Source of the DNA: Desulfobacterales bacterium | GTDB taxonomy: Bacteria > Desulfobacterota > Desulfobulbia > Desulfobulbales > Desulfocapsaceae | Direction: 5' to 3' | Assembly: GCA_013042695.1 (NCBI GenBank) | Contig: JABDPQ010000401.1 | Coordinates: 1-30,564, forward strand | Length of the DNA stretch: 30,564 bases | Part shown: piece after piece, positions 6,794 to 15,596 of the stretch | Numbering within the stretch: the first letter of the stretch is position 1 | How the letters are laid out: each line of letters starts with the position of its first letter | The notes under the pieces: model-generated | Databases searched by the model: none | Seen by the model: only the letters and a program-made list of their open reading frames with translations | Told to the model about the DNA's origin: nothing | Translations under genes and position numbers: made by a program

Positions 6794-8422
6794 TTATTCC
6801 ACTAACACAACGAGTGGCGGCTCATAATCTTGAGGAGGCAGAAATCCTAAGAGGACACATACAGTCGCAGCAACATTTGCAAGTCCTTTTTTTTCAATAT
6901 TTTTCAGCCTGAAGTTATTTTTGTTATTGTAATCTTTAACAATACATGGAACAGGATTTTTAGTGTGCGCAACCATTGGTGTGCGTACTCCATTCTTTTC
7001 CGTCCACATACAATCCGCATTGCCATGATCGGCTGTAATTAATGCGATACCACCTTTTTTCTTTATTGCGCTGAGTAATCTGCCTAGACAAAGATCAACT
7101 GACTCGACAGCGATCCTCACGGCCTCAACTACTCCGGTATGCCCAACCATATCACCATTTGGATAATTAATTCTGATGAATTTATACCCCCCTGCGTCTA
7201 TTGCTTCAATTGCTCTATCTGTTATTTCTGCTGCCTGCATCCAGGGCCGTTGATCAAACTGGACACGGTCAGACTCAATTTCAGCATACTTTTCAAATTT
7301 TTCATTGATATAGCCAGATTTGTTACCATTCCAAAAATAAGTTACATGGCCGAACTTCTGCGTTTCCGACACAGCGAATGAAGAAATATTTGTGGCACAT
7401 AAATACTCTCCTAATGTGTTATGTATCGAAGGGGGTTCTACCAGATAATTTTTTGGAACAAGCGCATCCCCATCGTACTGCATCATTCCGGCATAAAACA
7501 CATCCACTTCTATTTGACGGTCAAACTGAGTAAAATCTTTATCTTCAAAGGCCTGTGAAATTTCTATGGAGCGGTCCCCTCGGAAATTAAAAAAGACAAC
7601 GGCATCCCCATCAATGATGTTGCCGACAGGTACACCAGCATCGGCTATAACAAAAGAGTCCATATATTGATCTGTCATAGCAGAATTCTCGTCATAATAG
7701 GTTTGGATCGCCTCCGTTGCTGAAGCAAACATTCTACCTTGTCCCAAGACATGCGCTTTCCATCCCCGCTCGACGATCGACCAGTCGGCTTGATAGCGAT
7801 CCATTGTTGTGTTCATTCGCCCCCCCCCGGATGCTATCCTATAATCATACCCTGATATACAAAGCTCTTTACACTTTTCCTCCAGAGGTACAAAGTAGGT
7901 GAGCGCACTTTTCGGGCTAACGTCACGTCCATCAAGAAGACCGTGAATTCGAAGTTTTTTAATCTTGCTGTCAACGCTCTGCTTGAGGATTGCATATAGG
8001 TGGTCAATATGGGAGTGCACATTTCCATCAGAAACGAGTCCTATCACATGCAAGGTTGCACCGCCTGCACATCTCTTTTCAATTTCCCTCCAGGAACTGC
8101 TGGAAAATATTTTTCCTGATTTAATTGCCTCAGATACGAGCTTTGCCCCCTGAGAAAAAATCCTGCCAGCTCCCAACGCATTATGGCCCACTTCAGAGTT
8201 TCCCATATCATCCTCCGACGGCAGTCCAACCGCTGAACCATGAGCCTTGAGAGTTGTTGCGAGAGGCGCACGCAAAAGATCATCCAATACAGGCGTGTGA
8301 GCCATGAAGACGCCATCGCTTTCGTCTCGTTTACCCAACCCAATGCCATCGAGCACCACGGTAACAATTGGGCCGCTAAAAGCGGAATATCCATCGAGTG
8401 GCAAAAGGGTTTGATTCTGCAT
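6794..8422 (-). CDS. gpmI: 2,3-bisphosphoglycerate-independent phosphoglycerate mutase
   Basis: Interconverts 3- and 2-phosphoglycerate in glycolysis/gluconeogenesis, via a phosphoserine and two metal ions, in the cytoplasm. 542 aa, within family range. Metal ligand Asp25 in VVLDGIGLG; nucleophile Ser76 in DMGNSEVGHNALGAGR; VSDGNVHSHIDHL; LDGRDVSPKSAL; TMDRYQADWSIVERGW; VVFFNFRGDRSIE; GHVTYFWNG; and C-terminal metal site ITADHGNADCMW. An AGGAAG ribosome site precedes the ATG by a few bases. A nine-base homopolymer (C on plus, 7820-7828) encodes the Gly-Gly-Gly of SGGGRMN; the frame is open through it. It is divergent from moeA and followed by darP. Confidence 0.96.
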   Translation of the reverse strand: MQNQTLLPLDGYSAFSGPIVTVVLDGIGLGKRDESDGVFMAHTPVLDDLLRAPLATTLKAHGSAVGLPSEDDMGNSEVGHNALGAGRIFSQGAKLVSEAIKSGKIFSSSSWREIEKRCAGGATLHVIGLVSDGNVHSHIDHLYAILKQSVDSKIKKLRIHGLLDGRDVSPKSALTYFVPLEEKCKELCISGYDYRIASGGGRMNTTMDRYQADWSIVERGWKAHVLGQGRMFASATEAIQTYYDENSAMTDQYMDSFVIADAGVPVGNIIDGDAVVFFNFRGDRSIEISQAFEDKDFTQFDRQIEVDVFYAGMMQYDGDALVPKNYLVEPPSIHNTLGEYLCATNISSFAVSETQKFGHVTYFWNGNKSGYINEKFEKYAEIESDRVQFDQRPWMQAAEITDRAIEAIDAGGYKFIRINYPNGDMVGHTGVVEAVRIAVESVDLCLGRLLSAIKKKGGIALITADHGNADCMWTEKNGVRTPMVAHTKNPVPCIVKDYNNKNNFRLKNIEKKGLANVAATVCVLLGFLPPQDYEPPLVVLVE

Positions 8423-8724
8423 TGCTTCCTCGCTCGTTTTCTATTGTTTATTGGGTAACTGCAAACATTACCTTTGCCTTTAACTAATGATTATTTTAGT
8501 ATAACAATTTCGGCAAAATATGATCATAAAACTTTATAGCATTATATAAAACAAGCAACCAGGCAATAGAAACGGAGACAATATCGATATCACCAGTGAA
8601 ATTCCTCTCAGGCTTATCTTAGGTACAGCAACAAAGCTCATTTTGGTTTTGTTACCATATTCCTTCTTCATTATGTGAATAGATGCTGGGTGTTGTGAAA
8701 AAAAATTATCTGTACAAATAATCA
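8423..8724. other. Divergent promoter region between gpmI and moeA
   Basis: 302 bases, AT-rich, between two outward-facing genes, so it should hold both promoters. I could not pick out a convincing -35/-10 pair for either direction, and no recognisable molybdenum-cofactor riboswitch fold or ModE-type site. A 63-codon frame on the minus strand is not supported (see rejected). Confidence 0.5.
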
Positions 8725-9996
8725 ATGATTAAACCAGAACCATTACGAGACATGCTCGGTCGGGAAGGACTGACACCGGTTTCAGAAGCACAAGCAATTT
8801 TGTTCGAGCAATTGAATTCTATTCGATTAGCAACAGAGACGGTGCCGCTGGCTGAGGGCCTTGATCGCATTACTTCGGAGGAGATTACTGCTCCGGAAAA
8901 CTTGCCCCCATGTGATAGATCAACTATGGATGGCTTTGCCGTCGTTGCAGCTGATACTTTTGGCGCCAGTCAATCATTGCCTGCTTATCTTAACGTAACA
9001 GGTGAAGTTTTCATGGGTGATAAACCCGAAGGCATGGTTTCTCGAGGAAATTGTTTCAAAATTCCAACCGGTGGAATCATACCAGACGGCGCAGATGCAG
9101 TCGTCATGTTTGAGCATACGGTACCGATAGACGAAAAGATGATCGAACTTGTCAAAGGTGTCGGCAGTGGCAGCAACATCATTCGTCAAGGGGATGATAT
9201 TTGCCAAGGTAGTCTGGCATTGTCCGCAGGGAGACTTCTTCGACCGCAAGATCTCGGCCTGCTTGCCGGGCTTGGAATTTCATCCATTGTCGTATACAGA
9301 AAAATCTCTGTCGGCATTATATCAACCGGAGACGAGATCGTTGATTATACCAAACTTCCCGCTCCAGGTGAAATACGTAACATCAATACCCTTACCATAG
9401 CTGGTCAGGCGAAGAGATGCGGTGCCGAGGTAATTGATTACGGCATAGTCTCAGATTCAGAAGACCATTTTTTTTCAACTGTGGCCAAGGCAGTTATTGA
9501 AACTGATCTGGTAATTTTTTCCGGGGGCAGTTCGGTTGGAATGCGTGATTTAGGTGAAGACGCAATTAAGCGGCTTAAGCCACCAGGTGTGCTCGTTCAT
9601 GGTGTCGCTCTTAAACCAGGTAAGCCTGTAATCATAGGTCTCAGTGATAATACACCAATTTTTGGCTTACCTGGCCACCCGGTATCAGCCCTGAACTGTT
9701 TTGATTTCTTTGTTAAACCAGCCATACAGGCTATATCCGGATTAGAGCAAAATAAGCCTATGCCCAACGCCACGGTTTCAGCAAGGCTGATGCGCAACAT
9801 TAATTCTGCTGCCGGTAGATTAGACATAATACGCGTTCAGCTCGAATATGATGGCCAAGGTTATCAGGCGGAGCCAATACTTGGAAAATCTGGGGCAATT
9901 TCTACGCTTTCTCGTGCTCACGGATATTTCCTCATAGCAGAAGACAGCCAGGGGCTTGAAAGTGGCAGCCTGGTAGAGGTTCATTTATATCAATGA
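8725..9996 (+). CDS. moeA: Molybdopterin molybdenumtransferase MoeA
   Basis: Inserts molybdate (or tungstate) into adenylylated molybdopterin to make the active cofactor. 423 aa, standard length, with the canonical series of MoeA motifs: CDRSTMDGFAV (63-73), KIPTGGIIPDGADAVVMFEH (112-131), STGDEIV (200-206), GGSSVGMRD (267-275, the cofactor-binding MoCF domain), LKPGKPVIIG and GLPGHPVSAL (314-323). The C-terminal beta-barrel domain IV is present (about 340-423). Its stop overlaps the start of the next gene by ATGA, so the two moeA-type proteins are coupled. Paired MoeA copies are common in anaerobes that use both Mo and W enzymes; which metal each handles cannot be told from the sequence. Confidence 0.95.
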   Translation: MIKPEPLRDMLGREGLTPVSEAQAILFEQLNSIRLATETVPLAEGLDRITSEEITAPENLPPCDRSTMDGFAVVAADTFGASQSLPAYLNVTGEVFMGDKPEGMVSRGNCFKIPTGGIIPDGADAVVMFEHTVPIDEKMIELVKGVGSGSNIIRQGDDICQGSLALSAGRLLRPQDLGLLAGLGISSIVVYRKISVGIISTGDEIVDYTKLPAPGEIRNINTLTIAGQAKRCGAEVIDYGIVSDSEDHFFSTVAKAVIETDLVIFSGGSSVGMRDLGEDAIKRLKPPGVLVHGVALKPGKPVIIGLSDNTPIFGLPGHPVSALNCFDFFVKPAIQAISGLEQNKPMPNATVSARLMRNINSAAGRLDIIRVQLEYDGQGYQAEPILGKSGAISTLSRAHGYFLIAEDSQGLESGSLVEVHLYQ

Positions 9997-11918
9997 AAAA
10001 AGATTCCATCTATGTAAAAAACCAACCGCTATCTGAGGCAAAGCGTGTCTGGAAAGAAGCACTTGATAGGTCCGGTTTTTATGATAATAGGCCATCAGAA
10101 GTTATAAACGTTGACGATGCACGCGGTCGAATTGCTGCTACTCCTGTTTATGCTCAGCATTCATCTCCAACCTATAATGCTTCTGCGATGGACGGTATTG
10201 CCGTAAACTTTTTAAACATCGCTTCTGCAAGTGAAGCTCAGCCGGTCCACTTGAGTAGAGATCATTTCTTGCCTGTGAATACCGGGAATGCTGTACCTGA
10301 AGAATTCAATGCCGTTGTTATGATCGAGGATGTTCATTATATCGATGACGGTTCCGTTGAGCTTATTCACCCTGCTACTCCATGGCAGCACATTCGTACT
10401 GTAGGAGAGGATATTGTTGCAACCGAATTAATTATTCCGGAAAACCATTGCATCAGGCCAATAGACCAAGGTGCGATGCTTGCTTCAGGAGTAACTTGTG
10501 TTGATGTTTTAATTCCTCCACGCATTGTCGTCATGCCGACAGGAAGTGAATTAATTGAACCTGGAAAAACAGTAAGACCTGGACAGATTATCGAATTTAA
10601 CACGAGAATTTTGACAGGCTACCTTAACCAGTGGGGTGCTGATGCCCATGCTCACAAACCTGTTCTTGATGACCCCGATGAATTGCGCCAGGCAATACTT
10701 GCGGCAGTTGAGGAATATGACATTGTGATTACCAATGCTGGTGCTTCTGCAGGGACCAAAGACTTCTCCAATGAAGTATTACAATCTATCGGAACCGTTG
10801 TCGTCCACGGTATTGCCACCAAACCTGGCAAACCTGTCTTGCTTGCCTTAGTTGGCGACACGCCAATTGTCGGACTCCCCGGATATCCCGTGTCTGCAAT
10901 GCTTACCATGCGCCTTTTTGCGCGTGAATTAATTTCTGGTTTTTTGGGTATAGAGCTTCCTGATGAAACAAAGATTGAAGCTATCATGTCCCGGCCAATG
11001 CACTCATCGATGGGTGTTGATCAATTTGTTCGCGTAACACTGGGTCAGGTCGGAGACAAACTTATCGCTACTCCTTCAGGAAAAGGTGCTGGTTCGGTTA
11101 TGTCGATGGTGCGAGCTGATGGACTGCTAACCATACCTGTACGTGCTGAGGGTGTTGGTGCCGGCGAATTGGTAAGTATTGAACTCCTGCGTAGTAAAGC
11201 TGAGATTGAATCTACCCTGGTGACAATCGGAAGTCATGATAATGTCCTCGATCTGCTCGCCAACTTTTTACATCGATTGCGGCCACCAATCAGGCTTTCA
11301 TCAGCTCATGTGGGATCAATGGGCGGTATTATGGCAATAAAGCGTAAGGAGGCCCATATCGCCGGAGCCCATCTGCTTGATGAGAATACTGCCGAATATA
11401 ACGTCAGTTTCATCAAACGTTTTCTTACTGAGATGCCGCTGAAACTGATAAACCTATGCTATCGAGAACAAGGTTTTATGGTTCAGCCCGGAAATCCTCG
11501 AAAGATCACTGGATTTCATGATATTGCTCAGCATGGTTACTCATTTATCAATCGCCAAAAAGGTGCGGGGACACGCCTTTTAACTGACAAGATACTACGC
11601 GAGAATAATATTGACCCGGATCATATTCACGGATATCACCATGAAGAATATACTCATATGAATATTGCTGCAGCCGTCGCCAGCGGCACTGTGGATTGTG
11701 GCATGGGGATACGAGCTGCTGCTCTTGCATTAGAGCTGGATTTTGTGCCTATTGCCGAGGAACGATACGATTTGATTGTACCACGGGATTATCTTGCCGA
11801 CTCGCGGGTTACAGCTGCTCTTGATATTATATTGTCGAATAAAGACTTTAGGCAAAAAGTTATCTCACTGGGAGGCTATAATCTACGCGACAGCGGTTCA
11901 GTCTTGTATAGCCAATAG
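9993..11918 (+). CDS. MoeA fused to a PBP-like (LysR substrate-binding type) domain
   Basis: 641 aa in two parts. Residues about 15-405 are a complete MoeA: SAMDGIAV (65-72), VNTGNAVPEEFNAVVMIEDV, PTGSELI (182-188), NAGASAGTKDF (248-258), KPGKPVLLA, GLPGYPVSAM (294-303). Residues about 410-635 are a periplasmic-binding-protein-like domain (SHDNVLDLL, GSMGGIMAIKRKEAHIAGAHLL, NRQKGAGTRLL, AAAVASGTVDCGMGIRAAA), the PF12727-type module seen in ModE- and LysR-linked Mo proteins. It has no signal peptide, so it is cytoplasmic. The PBP part may sense molybdate/tungstate or a cofactor precursor; that is inference. Within the MoeA half, GGSSVG is altered to NAGASAG. ATGA overlap with moeA shows coupling; the MoaD-like gene follows 49 bases later. 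Confidence 0.92.
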   Translation: MKKDSIYVKNQPLSEAKRVWKEALDRSGFYDNRPSEVINVDDARGRIAATPVYAQHSSPTYNASAMDGIAVNFLNIASASEAQPVHLSRDHFLPVNTGNAVPEEFNAVVMIEDVHYIDDGSVELIHPATPWQHIRTVGEDIVATELIIPENHCIRPIDQGAMLASGVTCVDVLIPPRIVVMPTGSELIEPGKTVRPGQIIEFNTRILTGYLNQWGADAHAHKPVLDDPDELRQAILAAVEEYDIVITNAGASAGTKDFSNEVLQSIGTVVVHGIATKPGKPVLLALVGDTPIVGLPGYPVSAMLTMRLFARELISGFLGIELPDETKIEAIMSRPMHSSMGVDQFVRVTLGQVGDKLIATPSGKGAGSVMSMVRADGLLTIPVRAEGVGAGELVSIELLRSKAEIESTLVTIGSHDNVLDLLANFLHRLRPPIRLSSAHVGSMGGIMAIKRKEAHIAGAHLLDENTAEYNVSFIKRFLTEMPLKLINLCYREQGFMVQPGNPRKITGFHDIAQHGYSFINRQKGAGTRLLTDKILRENNIDPDHIHGYHHEEYTHMNIAAAVASGTVDCGMGIRAAALALELDFVPIAEERYDLIVPRDYLADSRVTAALDIILSNKDFRQKVISLGGYNLRDSGSVLYSQ

Positions 11919-11967
11919 TGATGGGCAAGAAAAATTTGAGAGGGGTTCTCATACTCGATACAGCAAA

Positions 11968-12192
11968 ATGGGAATAACCGTCCAACTTTTTACATATTTT
12001 CGTGACAATCGTTTTTCTTCACAAAAAATGTATTTTCCTGAGGGGATCATGGTCGTTGATGTTATCAACACGCTTGGTATTGACCATGATGAAATAGGTG
12101 TTATTTTGGTCAATGCCAAGCATTGTCAGATAGAGACTCTACTCTCAGATGAGGACACCCTTTCGCTCTTTCCTTTAATCAGTGGTGGCTAA
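11968..12192 (+). CDS. MoaD/ThiS-family sulfur carrier protein
   Basis: 74 aa from ATG 11968: MGITVQLFTYFRDNRFSS, a central VVDVINTLGI, then DEIGVILVNAKH and LSDEDTLSLFPLISGG. This is the beta-grasp fold with the essential C-terminal Gly-Gly, which would be adenylylated and thiocarboxylated. MoaD provides sulfur for molybdopterin; ThiS does so for thiamine. Position directly behind two moeA-type genes argues for a Mo/W cofactor role (possibly a variant MoaD for aldehyde:ferredoxin oxidoreductase-type enzymes; inference). The frame is open further upstream inside the preceding gene, but residues before this Met do not resemble the family and no other start codon lies in between except far upstream. 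A GAGAGGGG tract is 20-odd bases before the ATG, too far for an ideal ribosome site. Confidence 0.82.
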   Translation: MGITVQLFTYFRDNRFSSQKMYFPEGIMVVDVINTLGIDHDEIGVILVNAKHCQIETLLSDEDTLSLFPLISGG

Positions 12193-12295
12193 TTACCTTT
12201 TTCCAAACTGATAACCTTGATTGCTGTTTGGCCCCACCGAACTCCTTGCCGTTTCCTACTTCTATACTGTTATCCCAGATTCTATTTTCTTCTCT

Positions 12296-12324
12296 TTGAC
12301 AATTTAGACAAAAAGATTTCTTAT
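12296..12324 (+). promoter_or_regulatory. Candidate sigma-70 promoter of the GGDEF-PilZ gene
   Basis: A perfect TTGACA (12296-12301), a 17-base spacer and TCTTAT (12319-12324, four of six) lie about 78 bases before the GGDEF-PilZ start. The 209-base gap after the MoaD-like gene supports a new transcription unit here. Confidence 0.45.
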
Positions 12325-12401
12325 TGAAATACGATTTGTTACACTACGTTTAAATTCCTTCAATACGATTTCCATAACAGCTTCTGAGGGGGTATAGAAG
12401 T

Positions 12402-13553
12402 ATGGATATCATGCAAAAAACTGTTGATCAAATACGTCTGCATCAAAAAAATGATGAAAGTTTCATCAAGGAAATATCATTGCTTGCCGAACAAAAAGGA
12501 GATGCTGTTTACCAGGCTTCCATGCAGGTTTTGACAAGCCTTGATCTCTCTGAAAAAACAGCTAAGCTCTATTGGCAAGAAGCACTCGAGCATCGAGACC
12601 AGCTAAGCCAGACGACAGGAAGGAAGATTGAACTGATCACTGCTGTGAGTGATTATTTGTCATATGTTATTGATCGAAGCTATACACCTCGTTTGATAGA
12701 TACTGCTCTTTATAAAGATGTATTACATGACAGCGTCATTGATAAACTGACGGCTCTTAACAATAGAGCCTATTTTGATCAGACATTTGAACAGCAGCTT
12801 TCTCTTGCAAAAAGATATAACACCGACCTCTCTCTGCTCTTTATTGATATTGATAATTTTAAGGAAATAAATGACCACTTTGGCCATCAAGCAGGCGATG
12901 CCGCTCTAAGACGAGTTGCTGAAATTGTGACAGAGAATAAACGTGACAGCGATATTGCAGCACGTTTTGGCGGGGAGGAATTTACTCTATTAATGCCTCA
13001 TACCGGCAGCATTAATGGCTTGATTCTTGGAGAAAGAATCAGAGAAGCCGTTGCCGAATCGACATTCATTGCGAGCGATGATACATTTTCAATGACAATT
13101 AGTGGAGGACTTGCTTCCTATCCTTTGCACGGAAAGAGCACTGCTGAAATAATTGCCATTGCAGACCAAGCTGTTTATCAAGCTAAAGGAGCCGGCAAAA
13201 ACCTCATATCTGTCTTTAAAAAAGACAAGCGGCGCTATCTGCGAGTCAAATTCAGCCATCCCGTTATCGTCAAAGAACTTGAAATTGAAGCCACCTCAAC
13301 CCATACAGGTATTGGCCAGAATATATGCATTGGCGGTGTGTTATTCAAAAGTTCTGAAGCACTCACCATTGGCTCCAAAATTCAAATACACACCAAGATT
13401 AAAAAAGACGCACCTCTGTTACTCATTGGGACTGTTGTCCGAGTTGAAGCCTTCGGACCTAATGAATATGATATCGGTGTGGCAATCTCGTTCAAAGAAA
13501 TGGAAAAAATAGCCAGAGACGAAATTGCCGGTCTGCTCCGGGCTGAAAACTAA
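12402..13553 (+). CDS. Diguanylate cyclase with C-terminal PilZ domain
   Basis: 383 aa, no membrane segment. Residues 1-110 are a helical N-terminal domain of unknown identity. GGDEF domain about 112-272: DKLTALNNRAYFDQ, FIDIDNFKEINDHFGHQAGD, active-site GGEEF (190-194) and the inhibitory I-site RDSD (181-184) exactly five residues before it. It should therefore make c-di-GMP with product inhibition. PilZ domain about 276-375: RRYLR (277-281) and NICIGG (307-312), where the usual D/N-x-S-x-x-G has Cys for Ser. Synthesis and binding in one soluble chain suggest autoregulation or a local output. A GAGGGGG tract lies about ten bases before the ATG; a second ATG three codons later is possible. 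The next gene follows after 46 bases. Confidence 0.9.
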   Translation: MDIMQKTVDQIRLHQKNDESFIKEISLLAEQKGDAVYQASMQVLTSLDLSEKTAKLYWQEALEHRDQLSQTTGRKIELITAVSDYLSYVIDRSYTPRLIDTALYKDVLHDSVIDKLTALNNRAYFDQTFEQQLSLAKRYNTDLSLLFIDIDNFKEINDHFGHQAGDAALRRVAEIVTENKRDSDIAARFGGEEFTLLMPHTGSINGLILGERIREAVAESTFIASDDTFSMTISGGLASYPLHGKSTAEIIAIADQAVYQAKGAGKNLISVFKKDKRRYLRVKFSHPVIVKELEIEATSTHTGIGQNICIGGVLFKSSEALTIGSKIQIHTKIKKDAPLLLIGTVVRVEAFGPNEYDIGVAISFKEMEKIARDEIAGLLRAEN

Positions 13554-13599
13554 TCACGGCCTATTTGTAGACAATCTCGTCTAACCGCAGCCTTATCAC

Positions 13600-13890
13600 A
13601 TGAATGATGCAATGAAAGCCAAAATCCTCCAAATAAATGTTATTGGAAGAGTGCAAGGTGTTTTTTTTCGAGAGTACACCAGACGTACCGCTCAAAAGCT
13701 GGGAATTACTGGATGGGTAAAAAACTGTCCTGACGGGAGTGTTGAACTCATGGCATCAGGAACTAATGAACAACTCGACGCATTAATTACCTGGCTTTAC
13801 CATGGTTCTCCAAACGCTGAGGTACAAAAAGTGTTTTCAAAAGTGATCTCACCAGAGCAGACATTTCATTCTTTTGAAATCACCTTCTAA
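13600..13890 (+). CDS. acyP: Acylphosphatase
   Basis: 96 aa with the full signature GRVQGVFFREYTRRTAQKLG: phosphate loop, catalytic Arg24, then GWVKNCPDGSVEL with catalytic Asn42. The rest (ASGTNEQLDALITWLYHGSPNAEVQKV) matches the family ferredoxin-like fold. It hydrolyses acyl phosphates such as acetyl phosphate or carbamoyl phosphate in the cytosol; the physiological role in bacteria is unclear. Met5 is an alternative start. It lies between the GGDEF gene and the ABC ATPase on the same strand, with 46- and 41-base gaps, so cotranscription is plausible. Confidence 0.94.
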   Translation: MNDAMKAKILQINVIGRVQGVFFREYTRRTAQKLGITGWVKNCPDGSVELMASGTNEQLDALITWLYHGSPNAEVQKVFSKVISPEQTFHSFEITF

Positions 13891-13931
13891 ATTTTTCGCG
13901 GTGAGTCGTAACCTATTTCCTCTCTGACAGA

Positions 13932-15551
13932 ATGCTCTTTATTAATCGACTTAATGCCTGGTTACCTGATCTCACCTCTGAGATATCTGATAATGTAGAG
14001 ATTCAGGTACTTCATGATGTCTCTTTAGATATCAAAAGTGGTCAAACGGTGGCGCTCGTCGGTGAGTCTGGGTCTGGTAAATCATTAACTGCCCTGACAA
14101 TTCTGAGATTATTAGAAGAGAATACACCAATCCGTGTAAGCGGTTCTATTCTGTTTGGCGAACAGGAACTGCTCGCTCTTCCTCTCAGTCAAATGCGAAC
14201 GATTCGTGGCAATCATATTTCCATGATTTTCCAAGAGCCGATGACTTCGCTTAACCCCGTCTATTCGATAGGCAACCAACTTATCGAACCGCTTTTAAAA
14301 CACCAGGGATTAACGGGAGACCAAGCAAAAAAAGAGGCTATTAAACTCCTCAGGCGAACCGGTATCCCAGAACCTGAAGCTCGTCTTAATGTCTTCCCAC
14401 ACCAGTTGTCAGGCGGCCAGAGGCAGCGCATTATGATTGCCATGGCACTTGCCTGCAGACCTGCTCTTTTAATTGCAGATGAGCCAACTACCGCGCTCGA
14501 TGTCACCATTCAAGCACAGATTCTCACCTTGATCAAGGGAATCCAAGAAGAATTCAATATGGGTATTTTGCTCATAACTCACGACCTGGCTATGGTCAAA
14601 AAAATTGCTGACATCATCTATATAATGAAGAATGGCTCTATTGTTGAAACAGGTTCACCCGAAAAAATATTTCTGCATCCAGAACACTCCTATACCAAAC
14701 ATTTAATGGAGTCCATTCCTCAAGCTCTTGTTAGGAGAACAAATGATACGGAGATGCTTCTCAAAGCAGAAAATCTCAGTTGTCATTTTACACTGCGACG
14801 TGGTTGGAAGAGACTATTTAAACGCGATATTAAGATCATCAAAGCAATTGACAATATAAGCTTTTCTATCAAAAGAGGGTCGACCTGCGGTATCGTCGGT
14901 GAATCAGGCTCGGGTAAAACCACCATAGGTATGGCGCTGCTCAAGTTGATTAAGAGTAATGGACAAATATTTTTTAACAATCAGAATTTGGCAGATGTCA
15001 AGGGTGGCAATCTTCGCACCTTAAGAAAAAAAATACAGATAGTATTCCAAGACCCCTACTCCTCGTTGTCGCCGCGCTTGTCAGTTCTGGAAATCATTGA
15101 AGAAGGATTGCGAGTTCATCAGAAGCAAATGAGCAAAGATAATCGTAGAGAACGAGTCTTGGATACACTCTCTGAGGTGGGTCTCGATGCTGATGTCATT
15201 TCTCGCTACCCTCATGAATTCTCAGGTGGTCAGAGGCAGCGAATAGCAATAGCCCGTGCCATAATATTACGTCCGGAACTGATCATTCTCGATGAACCGA
15301 CATCCGCACTCGACATGACCATTCAAGCGCAGATTATTACCCTTCTTAAGTCACTGCAACACACCTACAATCTTACCTACCTGTTTATATCTCATGATCT
15401 AAAAGTTATCAGGGCTCTGTCAGATACTATTTTGGTAATGAAAGAGGGTAAAATTGTCGAAGCAGGCACCACCACTTCTGTTTTTGAGTCTCCTCAGCAA
15501 CCATACACCAAGAATCTGCTGCAAGCGTCACTGAGCAGCTCTTTTTCATAG
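13932..15551 (+). CDS. Peptide-type ABC transporter ATPase with two fused NBDs (YejF/GsiA-like)
   Basis: 539 aa with two complete nucleotide-binding domains of the Opp/Dpp type. NBD1: Walker A GESGSGKS (44-51), Q-loop FQEPMTSLNP, signature LSGGQRQR (159-166), Walker B LLIADEPTTALD, switch His in LLITHDLA. NBD2: GESGSGKT (323-330), VFQDPYSSLSPR, SGGQRQRIAIARA, LIILDEPTSALD, FISHDLKV. The NBD1 tail HPEHSYTKHLMESIP and NBD2 tail SPQQPYTKNLLQA are the oligopeptide-ATPase C-terminal motifs. Such fused ATPases power importers of di/oligopeptides, microcin C or glutathione, normally next to two permeases and a binding protein. None is in this window, so the partners are elsewhere or the gene is an orphan. 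Convergent with the DUF2142-like gene. Confidence 0.92.
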   Translation: MLFINRLNAWLPDLTSEISDNVEIQVLHDVSLDIKSGQTVALVGESGSGKSLTALTILRLLEENTPIRVSGSILFGEQELLALPLSQMRTIRGNHISMIFQEPMTSLNPVYSIGNQLIEPLLKHQGLTGDQAKKEAIKLLRRTGIPEPEARLNVFPHQLSGGQRQRIMIAMALACRPALLIADEPTTALDVTIQAQILTLIKGIQEEFNMGILLITHDLAMVKKIADIIYIMKNGSIVETGSPEKIFLHPEHSYTKHLMESIPQALVRRTNDTEMLLKAENLSCHFTLRRGWKRLFKRDIKIIKAIDNISFSIKRGSTCGIVGESGSGKTTIGMALLKLIKSNGQIFFNNQNLADVKGGNLRTLRKKIQIVFQDPYSSLSPRLSVLEIIEEGLRVHQKQMSKDNRRERVLDTLSEVGLDADVISRYPHEFSGGQRQRIAIARAIILRPELIILDEPTSALDMTIQAQIITLLKSLQHTYNLTYLFISHDLKVIRALSDTILVMKEGKIVEAGTTTSVFESPQQPYTKNLLQASLSSSFS

Positions 15552-15596
15552 CATTGGTCTCAGAACCGATTTTTCAACGAGGCAACAATTTACGAT

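Noticed and set aside
8044..8394. 116-codon frame overlapping gpmI in another frame on the same strand
   Set aside because: The gpmI frame contains all catalytic motifs here, including the Ser76 loop; the other frame has no domain features.
8693..8721. TTGTGA-based promoter directly before moeA
   Set aside because: No acceptable -10 at 16-18 bases, and it would leave almost no leader.
8534..8725. 63-codon minus-strand frame in the gpmI/moeA gap
   Set aside because: No ribosome site seen, it abuts the moeA start in the divergent promoter region, and its composition looks non-coding.
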